Assembly: GCA_002317135.1 (NCBI GenBank)
Contig: DCIX01000032.1
Coordinates: 1 to 64,000, forward strand
DNA from: Bacteroidales bacterium UBA1715
Lineage (GTDB): Bacteria; Bacteroidota; Bacteroidia; Bacteroidales; UBA1715
Reading direction: 5' to 3'
DNA: 64,000 nucleotides
Under the pieces are notes generated by a model, which did no database searches, was not told the DNA's origin, and worked only from the letters and a program-made list of their open reading frames with translations. This document shows, piece after piece, positions 52,518-60,870 of this stretch. The position numbers were made by a program, and so were the translations under genes. Numbering within the stretch: the stretch's first letter is position 1; every line of letters starts with the position of its first letter.

Positions 52518-54199
52518 TATTTTAATTTCATTTCAGAAACACCTGCTCCTGGTTCTACCATAGGTAGAATATTTTCTTCTGGTTCTATTGCAACTTCAAG
52601 TACATAGGGTTTGTCGTCAGCCAACATTTCGTCTATTGCAGCAGACAAGTCTTTACGTTCTACAACACGCTTACTTGCAACTTTCCAACCTTTTGCAATT
52701 GTGACAAAATCTGGACCTGCAATATCTACGAATGAATAACGACCACCAAAGAACATTTCTTGCCATTGGCGAACATTTCCAAGATATGTATTATTTAAAA
52801 GAACTATCTTCAAACCAATGTTGTTTGCCGACATTGTACCAAGTTCTTGTGCTGTCATTTGGAAACCACCATCACCGACAAATGTAATTACTTGTTTTTC
52901 TGGACGTGCGACCTTTGCTCCAACCCCAGCAGGAATGCCATACCCCATAGTTCCCAAGCCACCAGATGTAAGAATTTCCGAGCCTTGTTTGAATTTATAG
53001 TAACGACAAGCTGCCATTTGGTTTTGTCCAACATCGGTTACAACTATAGCCGAGCCTTTTGTTTTCTCAGAAATCAAATTGATTACCTCACCCATTTTTA
53101 TATCTCCCGATTTTGGATGAATAGCCTTTTCTATGACTTCTTCATTTTCAATCTGTTGCAATGGTTTGAAACTATCAATCCAATCTTTATGGTTCGCTGG
53201 TTTTACCGATTTACTCAATGCATCCAAAGCAGTTTTTGCATCGCAATTAATTGAAATACAAGGATTAATTATTTTTCCTATTTCTGCTTGATCGATTTCA
53301 ATATGAATAATTTTCGCCTGTTTTGCATACTTATTCAAATTACCTGTAACACGGCTATCAAAACGAAGTCCAACACCGATAATCACATCTGCTTCGTTTG
53401 TTTTTAGGTTTACAGCATAACTTCCATGCATACCAAGCATACCAACATAGTTTGGATGATCATTATCCATACCATTCAAATTCATTATTGTAGATGCAAC
53501 CGGAATACCAGCTTTTTCAGATAATACTGCCAATTCTTTCTGAGCACGACTCAAACTAACTCCGTGACCAGCAAGGATAAGAGGTTTTTCAGCACTATTA
53601 ATCAATTCTACTGCTTTTTGAACATCGTCTTCGTTCAATTTCGGATATGGATAGTAACCACGAACATACGTACAAGGAGTGTATTTCGTAAAATTACATT
53701 CATTCACCAAAGCATCTTTGGTAATATCAATCAAAATCGGTCCAGGACGACCAGTTTGTGCCAAATAAAACGCTTTCGCTATTATTTCTGGAATTTCGTC
53801 AGCCGAAGTTATTTGGTAATTCCATTTAGTAATAGGCATAGTAACACCTATAATATCAACTTCTTGGAATTCGTCCGTTCCCAACGATTTTGATACGACT
53901 TGCGCTGTTATTGCAATGATTGGAGTCGAATCAATCATTGCATCGGCAATACCTGTCACCAAATTTGTAGCACCTGGACCTGATGTTGCCATACAAACAC
54001 CGACCTTTCCCGTAGCTCTGGCAAAACCTTGAGCTGCATGCACGGCACCTTGTTCATGGCGTGTTAAAATATGATTAATTTTATCTCCGTAATAATATAA
54101 TTTATCATACAAAGGCATAATAGTTCCGCCCGGATACCCGAAAACAGTTTTTACACCTTCTTGTAATAAACATTGTAATAAAGCTTCTGCGCCTGTCAT
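52517..54199 (-). CDS. ilvB: Acetolactate synthase large (catalytic) subunit
   Basis: The 560-residue ThDP enzyme makes acetolactate or acetohydroxybutyrate. The catalytic Glu lies in RHEQGAVHAAQGFARATGK (about 48), and the ThDP/Mg motif is GDGGFQMTAQELGT...LNN (about 440-470). The three domains are of normal length. It follows ilvD after 66 bases holding a palindrome and is coupled to ilvH. Confidence 0.97.
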   Translation of the reverse strand: MTGAEALLQCLLQEGVKTVFGYPGGTIMPLYDKLYYYGDKINHILTRHEQGAVHAAQGFARATGKVGVCMATSGPGATNLVTGIADAMIDSTPIIAITAQVVSKSLGTDEFQEVDIIGVTMPITKWNYQITSADEIPEIIAKAFYLAQTGRPGPILIDITKDALVNECNFTKYTPCTYVRGYYPYPKLNEDDVQKAVELINSAEKPLILAGHGVSLSRAQKELAVLSEKAGIPVASTIMNLNGMDNDHPNYVGMLGMHGSYAVNLKTNEADVIIGVGLRFDSRVTGNLNKYAKQAKIIHIEIDQAEIGKIINPCISINCDAKTALDALSKSVKPANHKDWIDSFKPLQQIENEEVIEKAIHPKSGDIKMGEVINLISEKTKGSAIVVTDVGQNQMAACRYYKFKQGSEILTSGGLGTMGYGIPAGVGAKVARPEKQVITFVGDGGFQMTAQELGTMSANNIGLKIVLLNNTYLGNVRQWQEMFFGGRYSFVDIAGPDFVTIAKGWKVASKRVVERKDLSAAIDEMLADDKPYVLEVAIEPEENILPMVEPGAGVSEMKLK

Positions 54200-54229
54200 A
54201 TTAAATGAATATTGGTTTATATTTTTTAA

Positions 54230-54258
54230 TAGAGACGTGATTTTCCACCACGTCTCTA
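54230..54258. repeat. REP-like palindrome in the ilvD-ilvB spacer
   Basis: TAGAGACGTG (54230-54239) pairs with CACGTCTCTA (54249-54258). On the minus strand it is followed by A-rich, not T-rich, sequence, so it is not a terminator. Confidence 0.75.
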
Positions 54259-54265
54259 CTGAAAT

Positions 54266-56095
54266 TTATTCTATTACACGTACACCACCAAGATCTGCTG
54301 ATGCAACATTTTGAGCATATACTTTCAAAGAATTTGGAACAAAACGTTCTCTGTTTGGTTTGAATGCCAATTTACCTTTTGCCAATTCTTCTTTTCTACG
54401 ATTTTCTAATTCTTCATCAGAAATTAAAAGTTCTACTTTTCGATTTGGTATATCGAACAAAATTTGGTCGCCATTACGAACTAAACCGATTTCTCCACCA
54501 CTAGCAGCTTCTGGAGAAACGTGTCCAATTGAAAGACCTGATGTTCCACCAGAGAAACGACCGTCAGTAATCAATGCACATGCTTTTCCAAGATGTTTTG
54601 ATTTCAAATATGAAGTTGGATATAACATTTCTTGCATACCAGGACCACCTTTAGGGCCTTCATATATAATTACAACAACATCACCTGCTTGGATTTCATC
54701 TTTGATAATTGCATCGCATGCATCTTCTTGAGAATGATACACTTTAGCATTTCCTTTGAATGTAAACAATGATTCATCTACACCTGCTACCTTAACAATA
54801 CATCCTTCTTTTGCAATGTTACCGAAAAGAACTGCAAGACCGCCATCTTTTGTGTAAGCGTGGTCGATATCACGGATACAACCTTCCGCACGGTCTTTGT
54901 CAAATTCTTTATACATAGTGTTTTGAGAACCCATTTTTGTAGTTCTATCACCTTTTGGTGCACTCTTATAGATTTCTGTAAGATTAGCATCTGCAGAGCT
55001 ACGAAGAATATCGTAAGTATTCAAAGCTTCAGCCAACGTCATACCATCAACACGGCGAACACTTGTATCAAGAAGACCTTTTTGATCAAGAACGCCAAGA
55101 ATACCCATAACACCACCTGCACGGTTTACATCTTCAATATGATATTTCTTAGTATTTGGAGCAACTTTACAAACACATGGAACCTGACGAGATAATTGAT
55201 CTATATCCTTCATTTTGAATTCCACACCTGCTTCGTGAGCAACAGCCAACAAGTGAAGAACTGTATTTGAAGAACCACCCATGGCTATATCCATCTTCAT
55301 TGAGTTCAAGAAAGCCGCACGAGTTGCAATTGAACGTGGAAGTACTGAAGTATCTCCTTCTTCGTAATATTTCTTTGTATTTGCTACGATTTGTTTTGCT
55401 GCACGAACAAACAAATTTTCTCTGTTTACGTGAGTAGAAACGATACTACCATTTCCTGGCAACGACAAACCTAATGCTTCAGTCAAGCAGTTCATTGAGT
55501 TTGCGGTAAACATACCTGAGCAAGAGCCACAAGTAGGACACGCATTCTTTTCAACAGCATCAAGAGTTGCATCATCAACATTTGAGTCTAATGCCATAAC
55601 CATAGCGTCAATCAAATCGTATTTTTCTTTATTGATAACGCCGGCTTCCATCGGACCACCAGAAACAAAAATTGTAGGAATATTCAAACGCATTGCTGCA
55701 ATCAACATACCTGGAGTAATTTTATCGCAGTTGCTGATGCAAACAAGAGCGTCAACTTTATGCGCATTACACATATACTCAACACTGTCGGCAATAATTT
55801 CACGAGAAGGTAGCGAATAAAGCATACCTGTGTGCCCCATAGCGATTCCATCGTCGATGGCAATAGTATTGAATTCTGCTGCGAAACAACCTTCAGCTTC
55901 AATTGCAGCCTTTACCTTTTGACCAATTTCGTGTAGATGAACATGACCAGGAACCAATTGAGTGAATGAGTTTGCAATAGCAATAATTGGTTTACCAATT
56001 TGTTCTTCTTTCATTCCATTTGCACGCCATAGGCTTCGTGCACCAGCCATCAATCTTCCTTGTGTTGATGTTTCACTTCTTAAAGGGAATCCCAT
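54266..56095 (-). CDS. ilvD: Dihydroxy-acid dehydratase
   Basis: The 609-residue iron-sulfur enzyme converts dihydroxy-acids to 2-keto acids in valine and isoleucine synthesis. Cluster-region cysteines are visible in SNCDKITPGML and in CPTCGSCSGMFTANSMNCL. The C-terminal DGRFSGGTSGLSIGHVSPEAA motif is intact. It is the first gene of ilvDBH, behind the attenuator-like leader. Confidence 0.97.
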   Translation of the reverse strand: MGFPLRSETSTQGRLMAGARSLWRANGMKEEQIGKPIIAIANSFTQLVPGHVHLHEIGQKVKAAIEAEGCFAAEFNTIAIDDGIAMGHTGMLYSLPSREIIADSVEYMCNAHKVDALVCISNCDKITPGMLIAAMRLNIPTIFVSGGPMEAGVINKEKYDLIDAMVMALDSNVDDATLDAVEKNACPTCGSCSGMFTANSMNCLTEALGLSLPGNGSIVSTHVNRENLFVRAAKQIVANTKKYYEEGDTSVLPRSIATRAAFLNSMKMDIAMGGSSNTVLHLLAVAHEAGVEFKMKDIDQLSRQVPCVCKVAPNTKKYHIEDVNRAGGVMGILGVLDQKGLLDTSVRRVDGMTLAEALNTYDILRSSADANLTEIYKSAPKGDRTTKMGSQNTMYKEFDKDRAEGCIRDIDHAYTKDGGLAVLFGNIAKEGCIVKVAGVDESLFTFKGNAKVYHSQEDACDAIIKDEIQAGDVVVIIYEGPKGGPGMQEMLYPTSYLKSKHLGKACALITDGRFSGGTSGLSIGHVSPEAASGGEIGLVRNGDQILFDIPNRKVELLISDEELENRRKEELAKGKLAFKPNRERFVPNSLKVYAQNVASADLGGVRVIE

Positions 56096-56130
56096 TGTGT
56101 TTAATTTTTAAGTTCTTTATATAAATCCAT

Positions 56131-56213
56131 GCTTTTCAAACGAAAAGCACCAAACTCGTAGGAGAATGGTGCTTTCGTATTTTGTATAGTCAAACACCAT
56201 TCATTACTGAATG
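56131..56213 (-). promoter_or_regulatory. Attenuator of the ilvDBH operon (alternative hairpins)
   Basis: On the minus strand four segments can pair in exclusive ways. 1:2 is CATTCA/TGAATG (56213-56208 with 56203-56198). 2:3 is GAATGGTG/CACCATTC (56202-56195 with 56171-56164, a perfect antiterminator). 3:4 is CGAAAGCACCA/TGGTGCTTTTCG (56177-56167 with 56152-56141), a terminator with T-rich 3' arm and tail. Segment 1 overlaps the end of a Val/Ile-rich leader peptide. This is the textbook layout of transcription attenuation by ribosome stalling. Confidence 0.8.
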
Positions 56214-56251
56214 ACATCCACGACTACCACTGTTACTATATTGTAAAGCAT
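56204..56251 (-). CDS. ilvL: ilv leader peptide
   Basis: The 15-residue open frame reads MLYNIVTVVVVDVIQ: six Val, two Ile and one Leu. It begins about 14 bases after the predicted transcript start and ends inside hairpin segment 1. Scarcity of charged Val or Ile tRNA would stall the ribosome and favour the 2:3 antiterminator, allowing ilvDBH expression. Seen directly; the mechanism is inferred by analogy with enteric ilv leaders. Confidence 0.82.
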   Translation of the reverse strand: MLYNIVTVVVVDVIQ

Positions 56252-56271
56252 AAATTCTGTTTTCTTTTCTG

Positions 56272-56279
56272 CAAATATA
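56272..56279 (-). promoter_or_regulatory. -7 box of the ilv operon
   Basis: TATATTTG on the minus strand predicts a start near 56265, 14 bases before the leader peptide ATG. No -33 element at ideal spacing was seen. Confidence 0.6.
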
Positions 56280-56328
56280 GAAAATTTTCAATATTACCGT
56301 ATGCCAAAACAGACAAATCTTATCCAAA

Positions 56329-57045
56329 TTAGAAGTTTGGACGAAGACGAGAGTCTGATTTATTATAGAATGTATTTATAACCTCTACGGCCTCATCAGC
56401 TGTGTCAACAATGTGCAATAAATCCATATCGCTTGCACTAATGTTTTTCTCACGATCGAGAACAACCTCTTTTATCCAGTTTACCAAACCTTCCCAATAT
56501 GACTTACCAACAAGAACGATAGGGAATTTTTCGATTTTTCCAGTTTGAATCAATGTAATTGCTTCGAACAATTCGTCGAATGTTCCAAAACCACCAGGCA
56601 TTACCACAAAGCCTTGTGAATAACGCATAAACATTGTTTTTCTTGTAAAGAAATAATCGAATGTAATTAATTTATCGTTATCAATAAAGTTGTTTGCCGA
56701 TTGCTCGAATGGCAACGAAATATTAATACCAACAGACTTCCCTTTTCCTTTTTGAGCACCAAGGTTTCCTGCTTCCATAATACCAGGACCACCACCAGTT
56801 ATAATACCATAACCGTGTTTCGTCAACAAGAAAGCAATGTCTTTTGCCAATTTATAGTATTCCGAAGTTTCCTTTGTACGAGCAGATCCAAAGATAGAAA
56901 CACAAGGACCGATTTTTGTAAGTTTTTCGAAACCTTCAACAAATTCCGACATATATTTGAAGATTTCCCAAGTATTTTCTGCTTTTATGCTTTGCCACTC
57001 TCTTTGCATTGAAAGTTCTTCGTTTTTTTTCTGATTCTTAGCCAT
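56329..57045 (-). CDS. LOG family protein (TIGR00730)
   Basis: The 238-residue Rossmann-like protein has the family motifs GGGPGIMEAGNLGA (about 80) and PGGFGTFDELFEAIT (about 152). It is related to cytokinin riboside 5'-monophosphate phosphoribohydrolases, formerly called lysine decarboxylases. In bacteria it probably hydrolyses nucleoside monophosphates. It has its own promoter. Confidence 0.92.
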   Translation of the reverse strand: MAKNQKKNEELSMQREWQSIKAENTWEIFKYMSEFVEGFEKLTKIGPCVSIFGSARTKETSEYYKLAKDIAFLLTKHGYGIITGGGPGIMEAGNLGAQKGKGKSVGINISLPFEQSANNFIDNDKLITFDYFFTRKTMFMRYSQGFVVMPGGFGTFDELFEAITLIQTGKIEKFPIVLVGKSYWEGLVNWIKEVVLDREKNISASDMDLLHIVDTADEAVEVINTFYNKSDSRLRPNF

Positions 57046-57073
57046 AATTATTGAATTTTTAAATGTAATTTCT

Positions 57074-57104
57074 CAAAAATACGATTCTTTTCTCAAAAAA
57101 ACAA
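57074..57104 (-). promoter_or_regulatory. Promoter of the LOG gene
   Basis: On the minus strand: -33 TTG (57104-57102), a 20-nt spacer, -7 TATTTTTG (57081-57074). Confidence 0.65.
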
Positions 57105-57167
57105 GAACTATCAGCATTTATGCGACATTCAAGGAATTTTTATAACAAAAATTTTCTAAATCAGCCT

Positions 57168-57932
57168 TCAATTACGTAAGGATACAGAAAAAACATTCAT
57201 ACCATTTTCCAATATTTTCCCCATAACCTCCTGATTTCCCATTATTCCTTTTGTATATAGATTAAAATCTATGGGATTGGGACCTGTGAACCATTTATCT
57301 AAGTCCATTCGTATAACAATACCCTTGCTTTGTTTCTCTTTTGTAACAGGAAGCGTTACTACAAAATCATTATCAACAAAACCGTCTGCCACAACTCCTT
57401 TTCCTAAATGGCAATTAAACAGTGACATAAGAGTTTGATTATCAATAAACTTTAGATTTAATTTCATATAATGGTAACCACCACCAAGTGTCTCTGGCCA
57501 ATACATTCGGGCTAATTTAGAATCTGTAAGAGAATAAGGTACATTTAATTCTTTTGGAATTCCAAATGTAAAACGAACTGAGTCTACCGTAAATTTTCGT
57601 TCTTTTACGGTAAAAACAATAGTATTTTGGAGTAATGAATCTGTACAATCAAAATAATACGGTTCGGAATACTGTTTTTGCACACCATCAAATTCCTTTA
57701 TCTGAATAGATTTTGTTAGCCATTTTCCATTTACACATATTGCAAAATTTGACAAAAAAAGCTGCAAGTCTGTAATTTGATATGTTGTTCCAAATGAATT
57801 CGAATAACAATAGTCATTTGTTTTTAGAGGCTTTCCATCACAATAATAGTCCACATTCACAAAAACACTTTTTTGTGCAAATGAAACTATCGTTACCGAT
57901 AACAGAAATATGATACTACACAATTTTTTCAT
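57168..57932 (-). CDS. MbnP-like exported protein
   Basis: The 254-residue protein has a signal peptide (about 1-19, SFA-Q). The MbnP-like pattern follows: ITDLQLFLSNFAI near 55, VRFTFGIPKELNVPYSL in the middle, and PETLGGGYHYMKLNLKF near 155. MbnP proteins are periplasmic and linked to copper and methanobactin-related systems, usually paired with a di-heme MbnH protein, which is not visible here. A frame extending to 58124 overlaps murF and is rejected. Confidence 0.72.
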   Translation of the reverse strand: MKKLCSIIFLLSVTIVSFAQKSVFVNVDYYCDGKPLKTNDYCYSNSFGTTYQITDLQLFLSNFAICVNGKWLTKSIQIKEFDGVQKQYSEPYYFDCTDSLLQNTIVFTVKERKFTVDSVRFTFGIPKELNVPYSLTDSKLARMYWPETLGGGYHYMKLNLKFIDNQTLMSLFNCHLGKGVVADGFVDNDFVVTLPVTKEKQSKGIVIRMDLDKWFTGPNPIDFNLYTKGIMGNQEVMGKILENGMNVFSVSLRN

Positions 57933-57935
57933 GTA

Positions 57936-57967
57936 CAAAAAAAAGAGACGCAAATTTCTGCGTCTCT
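57936..57967 (-). terminator. Terminator of murF, palindrome of the GAGACGC type
   Basis: AGAGACGCA (57944-57952) pairs with TGCGTCTCT (57959-57967), with a T run at 57943-57936 on the minus strand. It lies 7 bases after the murF stop and ends 4 bases before the MbnP-like ATG. Confidence 0.8.
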
Positions 57968-57973
57968 GTAAGA

Positions 57974-59263
57974 TTATAATGAATCTACAACAACTTCTAA
58001 TTTCACACCACGCGATCCCTTTATTAAAACGGTTGCGTTCACTATTGGTTGTTGTTCTAATTGCTGTTTTAAATCTGTTGATGTTTTGAAATAATTTGCT
58101 GAAAATCCATCTATATGTGGCCAATTTCCAACAAGATTAATAGTTGTAATTGATGAATTTTTCAATAGTTCCAAAATTGAAAGATGTTCTTTTTCTGAAG
58201 CCTCTCCCAACTCAAACATTTCACCTAAAATTACACATTTATTGTCTGCATTCATTGCAACAAATGTCTCCAATGACGCACGCATACTAGTTGGATTTGC
58301 GTTATACGCATCAAGAATCAATGTGTTTTTATCTGTTTTCTTTAATTGAGAGCGGTTGTTCGATGGCTGATATTGTTCTATTGCTGTTTTTATTTCTTCT
58401 ACAGAAACACCAAAGTACGAACCAACAGTTGCAGCAGCCAACATATTTTTAGCATTGTATTCGCCATATAGAGAAGAATAGACATCTACACTTTCATCTT
58501 CTATGTTTGTAAACGTGAAGGCTGCATAAATTGCATTATCCAACATTTTTCCATGTGAGCAAGAAGTATCTTTAAAAGAATACTTCTCAGCAGTAAGATT
58601 TTGTGGTAATGCTTTCATTAAATGTTCGTTGTCTGCATCAATAAAGACAGTTCCATCGTGAGCAGATAGATATGCATATAATTCAGTTTTTGTTTTGATA
58701 ATATTTTCAAAACTGCCAAAACCAAGCAAATGTGCTTTGCCGACATTTGTAATCAATCCACAAGTAGGACAAGCAATGTTCACCAAAGTCTCTATTTCAC
58801 CCGGATGATTAGCTCCCATTTCTACCACCGCAATTTCAATATCCTTTGTAATCGACAACAAAGTCAAAGGAACACCAATATGATTATTCAAATTTCCGCG
58901 AGTATATTCTACCGCATATTTTTGAGAAAGAACTGTTGAAACAAGTTCTTTTGTGGTTGTTTTACCATTTGTTCCGGTGATTCCAATAACAGGAATATTT
59001 AATTGCATTCTGTGATATTTTGCCAACTGTTGCAAAAATGTCAATGTATTTTCCACATAGATGCAGCGTTCATTTTCTATTGACTTATCATCAACAACAG
59101 AACATACTGCACCAAGTTCTAAAGCCTTTTCTGCGTATTGATTGCCATCAAATGTTTCACCCTTTAGGGCGATAAAAATAGAACCTTCTGTTATTGTTCT
59201 TGTATCAGTTGATACATGAGGATATTTTACAAAATATTGCTCGTAAAATTCTTGTACTGTCAT
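57974..59263 (-). CDS. murF: UDP-N-acetylmuramoyl-tripeptide--D-alanyl-D-alanine ligase
   Basis: The 429-residue ligase adds D-Ala-D-Ala to the peptidoglycan precursor. It has the ATP loop VIGITGTNGKTTTKEL (about 95), the Mg/ATP region EMGANHPGEIETLVNI, and the C-terminal domain with LILDAYNANPTSMRASLETF. The start at 59263 (MTVQEFYEQ) is preferred to 59299, whose extra residues fall near the gldJ terminator. In several Bacteroidota murF sits next to gldJ, as here. Confidence 0.95.
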   Translation of the reverse strand: MTVQEFYEQYFVKYPHVSTDTRTITEGSIFIALKGETFDGNQYAEKALELGAVCSVVDDKSIENERCIYVENTLTFLQQLAKYHRMQLNIPVIGITGTNGKTTTKELVSTVLSQKYAVEYTRGNLNNHIGVPLTLLSITKDIEIAVVEMGANHPGEIETLVNIACPTCGLITNVGKAHLLGFGSFENIIKTKTELYAYLSAHDGTVFIDADNEHLMKALPQNLTAEKYSFKDTSCSHGKMLDNAIYAAFTFTNIEDESVDVYSSLYGEYNAKNMLAAATVGSYFGVSVEEIKTAIEQYQPSNNRSQLKKTDKNTLILDAYNANPTSMRASLETFVAMNADNKCVILGEMFELGEASEKEHLSILELLKNSSITTINLVGNWPHIDGFSANYFKTSTDLKQQLEQQPIVNATVLIKGSRGVKLEVVVDSL

Positions 59264-59282
59264 AATTAGAGAAAATATATAT

Positions 59283-59311
59283 TCAAAAAAAAAGCCCACA
59301 AAAGTGGGCTT
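59283..59311 (-). terminator. Terminator of gldJ
   Basis: AAGCCCAC (59292-59299) pairs with GTGGGCTT (59304-59311) around AAAA, and a T run follows on the minus strand. Confidence 0.88.
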
Positions 59312-59331
59312 CTTATAGTTGTTTCAAATTA

Positions 59332-60840
59332 TTAGTAAGCAACTGGGCTACCAACGCGAGTCATTGCGCAACGGAAACCGATATCATCAGTTGATTTAGA
59401 TTCATCCAAGAAACGACGTGAACCTGGAGCTAAGTAGTAAGCTCTATCTCTCCAAGAACCACCTTTGTAAACACGAGAGTGATCGTTTACTAGAGTGTAC
59501 CATCCTGTTTCAGCATACAAATCTTCGTCAGACAAGTTCTTTTGTTGATACATCAAGTTAGAACCGTATGTTCTTGTTGAGTCATCAATTTCTTCATTGT
59601 AATCAATACTTGACATTTGATCACCATCCAAGTAGTTAATGTTGTCAGCTTGACGATAGTTCATACGACCGTATGCGTCAGCAACAGTAACATCTTCTTT
59701 TACCATGTGGCCTAAAGAGTCACGTTCTTCAAATACACCTTGTTCAACTTCAGTATATTTTTGGAATACGTTACCACGGAAAGGTCTGAATTCATCAACA
59801 TCAGCAGAAGAGTTAGCACGATAAACATCAAGTACCCATTCGTTAACGTTACCAGCCATACAGTACAATCCGTAATCATTAGGCCAGTAAGACAATACAG
59901 GAGCAGTGATATCAGCCATATCGTTCAAACGACCAGCAACACCCATTTGGTCACCACGAGCACGAGTGTAGTTCGCCATCATTTGACCACGGTTGTTTAC
60001 ACTTGCATTACGCATTTGATGACCGTTCCAAGGGAATATTCTTCTTTCATAAATACGTTCATCAACAGAGTTACCGATTGTTGCCAATGCAGCGAATTCC
60101 CATTCAGCTTCAGTCGGTAGGCGGTATTTAGGAAGAATAATACCATCTTCCTCGTGTACTATACGAGTTCCATCAGCATTCGATGGGTTATAGTCATGTA
60201 AGTTTTGATTAACAGAACCTTCATACAAGTGATTCATGTATGTTTCAACATTGAAGTTGTCATCGTTTGTTTGTTCTGTATTTTCATTAAGAATACCTTC
60301 ACGAATCAAGATTCTTTCGTTTACACGGTCAGTACGCCAAACACAATAGTCATTTGCTTGCAACCAACTAACACCAACAACTGGATAGTTTTGGAATGCA
60401 GGGTGACGCAAATAGTGTTGTACATAAGGTTCGTTGTAGCTCATACGAGATCTCCAAACCAATGTATCAGGTAAAGCTGACCAATACACGTATGGATTAT
60501 CAGCGAATACACGAGTCAACCAATACAAATATTCACGGTAGTCGATATTACGAACCTCTGTTTCATCCATATAGAAAGAAGAAACACTGACTTTACGAGC
60601 GACATTGTTCCAATCGTACATAACATCTTGTTGAACAGTTCCCATTGTAAAAGAACCACCTTCTACCAAAACAAGTCCAGGACCTGTTTCTTGTTCGTAG
60701 AAATCATCGTACTTTTGGAAACCACCATTCTTTGAATCATTGTAGTTCCAACCAGTTGTAGTAGAAACTTCATCAGCACAAGAACTCATAAGGAAAAGTC
60801 CTGCAATCGCTGAAAACATCAAAAGATTCTTAATATTCAT
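59332..60840 (-). CDS. gldJ: GldJ-type T9SS/gliding lipoprotein (formylglycine-generating enzyme fold)
   Basis: The 502-residue lipoprotein has Cys in LMSSCADE (about 21). The FGE-sulfatase fold begins with LVEGGSFTMGTVQQD (about 58) and ends with GGSWRDRAYYLAPGSRRF and DIGFRC. The segments GWNYNDSKNGGFQ and QETGPGLVLVEGG fit GldJ better than GldK. GldJ stabilises other Gld and Spr proteins of the type IX secretion system. It is preceded by a PorP-type gene and divergent porU and followed by murF; gldLMN are absent here. Confidence 0.8.
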   Translation of the reverse strand: MNIKNLLMFSAIAGLFLMSSCADEVSTTTGWNYNDSKNGGFQKYDDFYEQETGPGLVLVEGGSFTMGTVQQDVMYDWNNVARKVSVSSFYMDETEVRNIDYREYLYWLTRVFADNPYVYWSALPDTLVWRSRMSYNEPYVQHYLRHPAFQNYPVVGVSWLQANDYCVWRTDRVNERILIREGILNENTEQTNDDNFNVETYMNHLYEGSVNQNLHDYNPSNADGTRIVHEEDGIILPKYRLPTEAEWEFAALATIGNSVDERIYERRIFPWNGHQMRNASVNNRGQMMANYTRARGDQMGVAGRLNDMADITAPVLSYWPNDYGLYCMAGNVNEWVLDVYRANSSADVDEFRPFRGNVFQKYTEVEQGVFEERDSLGHMVKEDVTVADAYGRMNYRQADNINYLDGDQMSSIDYNEEIDDSTRTYGSNLMYQQKNLSDEDLYAETGWYTLVNDHSRVYKGGSWRDRAYYLAPGSRRFLDESKSTDDIGFRCAMTRVGSPVAY

Positions 60841-60870
60841 ACTTTTTTGTTTTTAATTTCACTTCTATAT

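Noticed and set aside
54230..54258. Terminator between ilvD and ilvB
   Set aside because: On the transcribed strand the hairpin is followed by A-rich sequence, not a T run.
57933..58124. N-terminal extension of the MbnP-like protein into murF
   Set aside because: The extension is a shadow of the murF 3' end and precedes a perfect signal peptide start at 57932.
59332..60840. Call of this lipoprotein as GldK/PorK
   Set aside because: The start of the mature region and the murF/porU neighbourhood fit GldJ better, and gldL, gldM and gldN do not follow.
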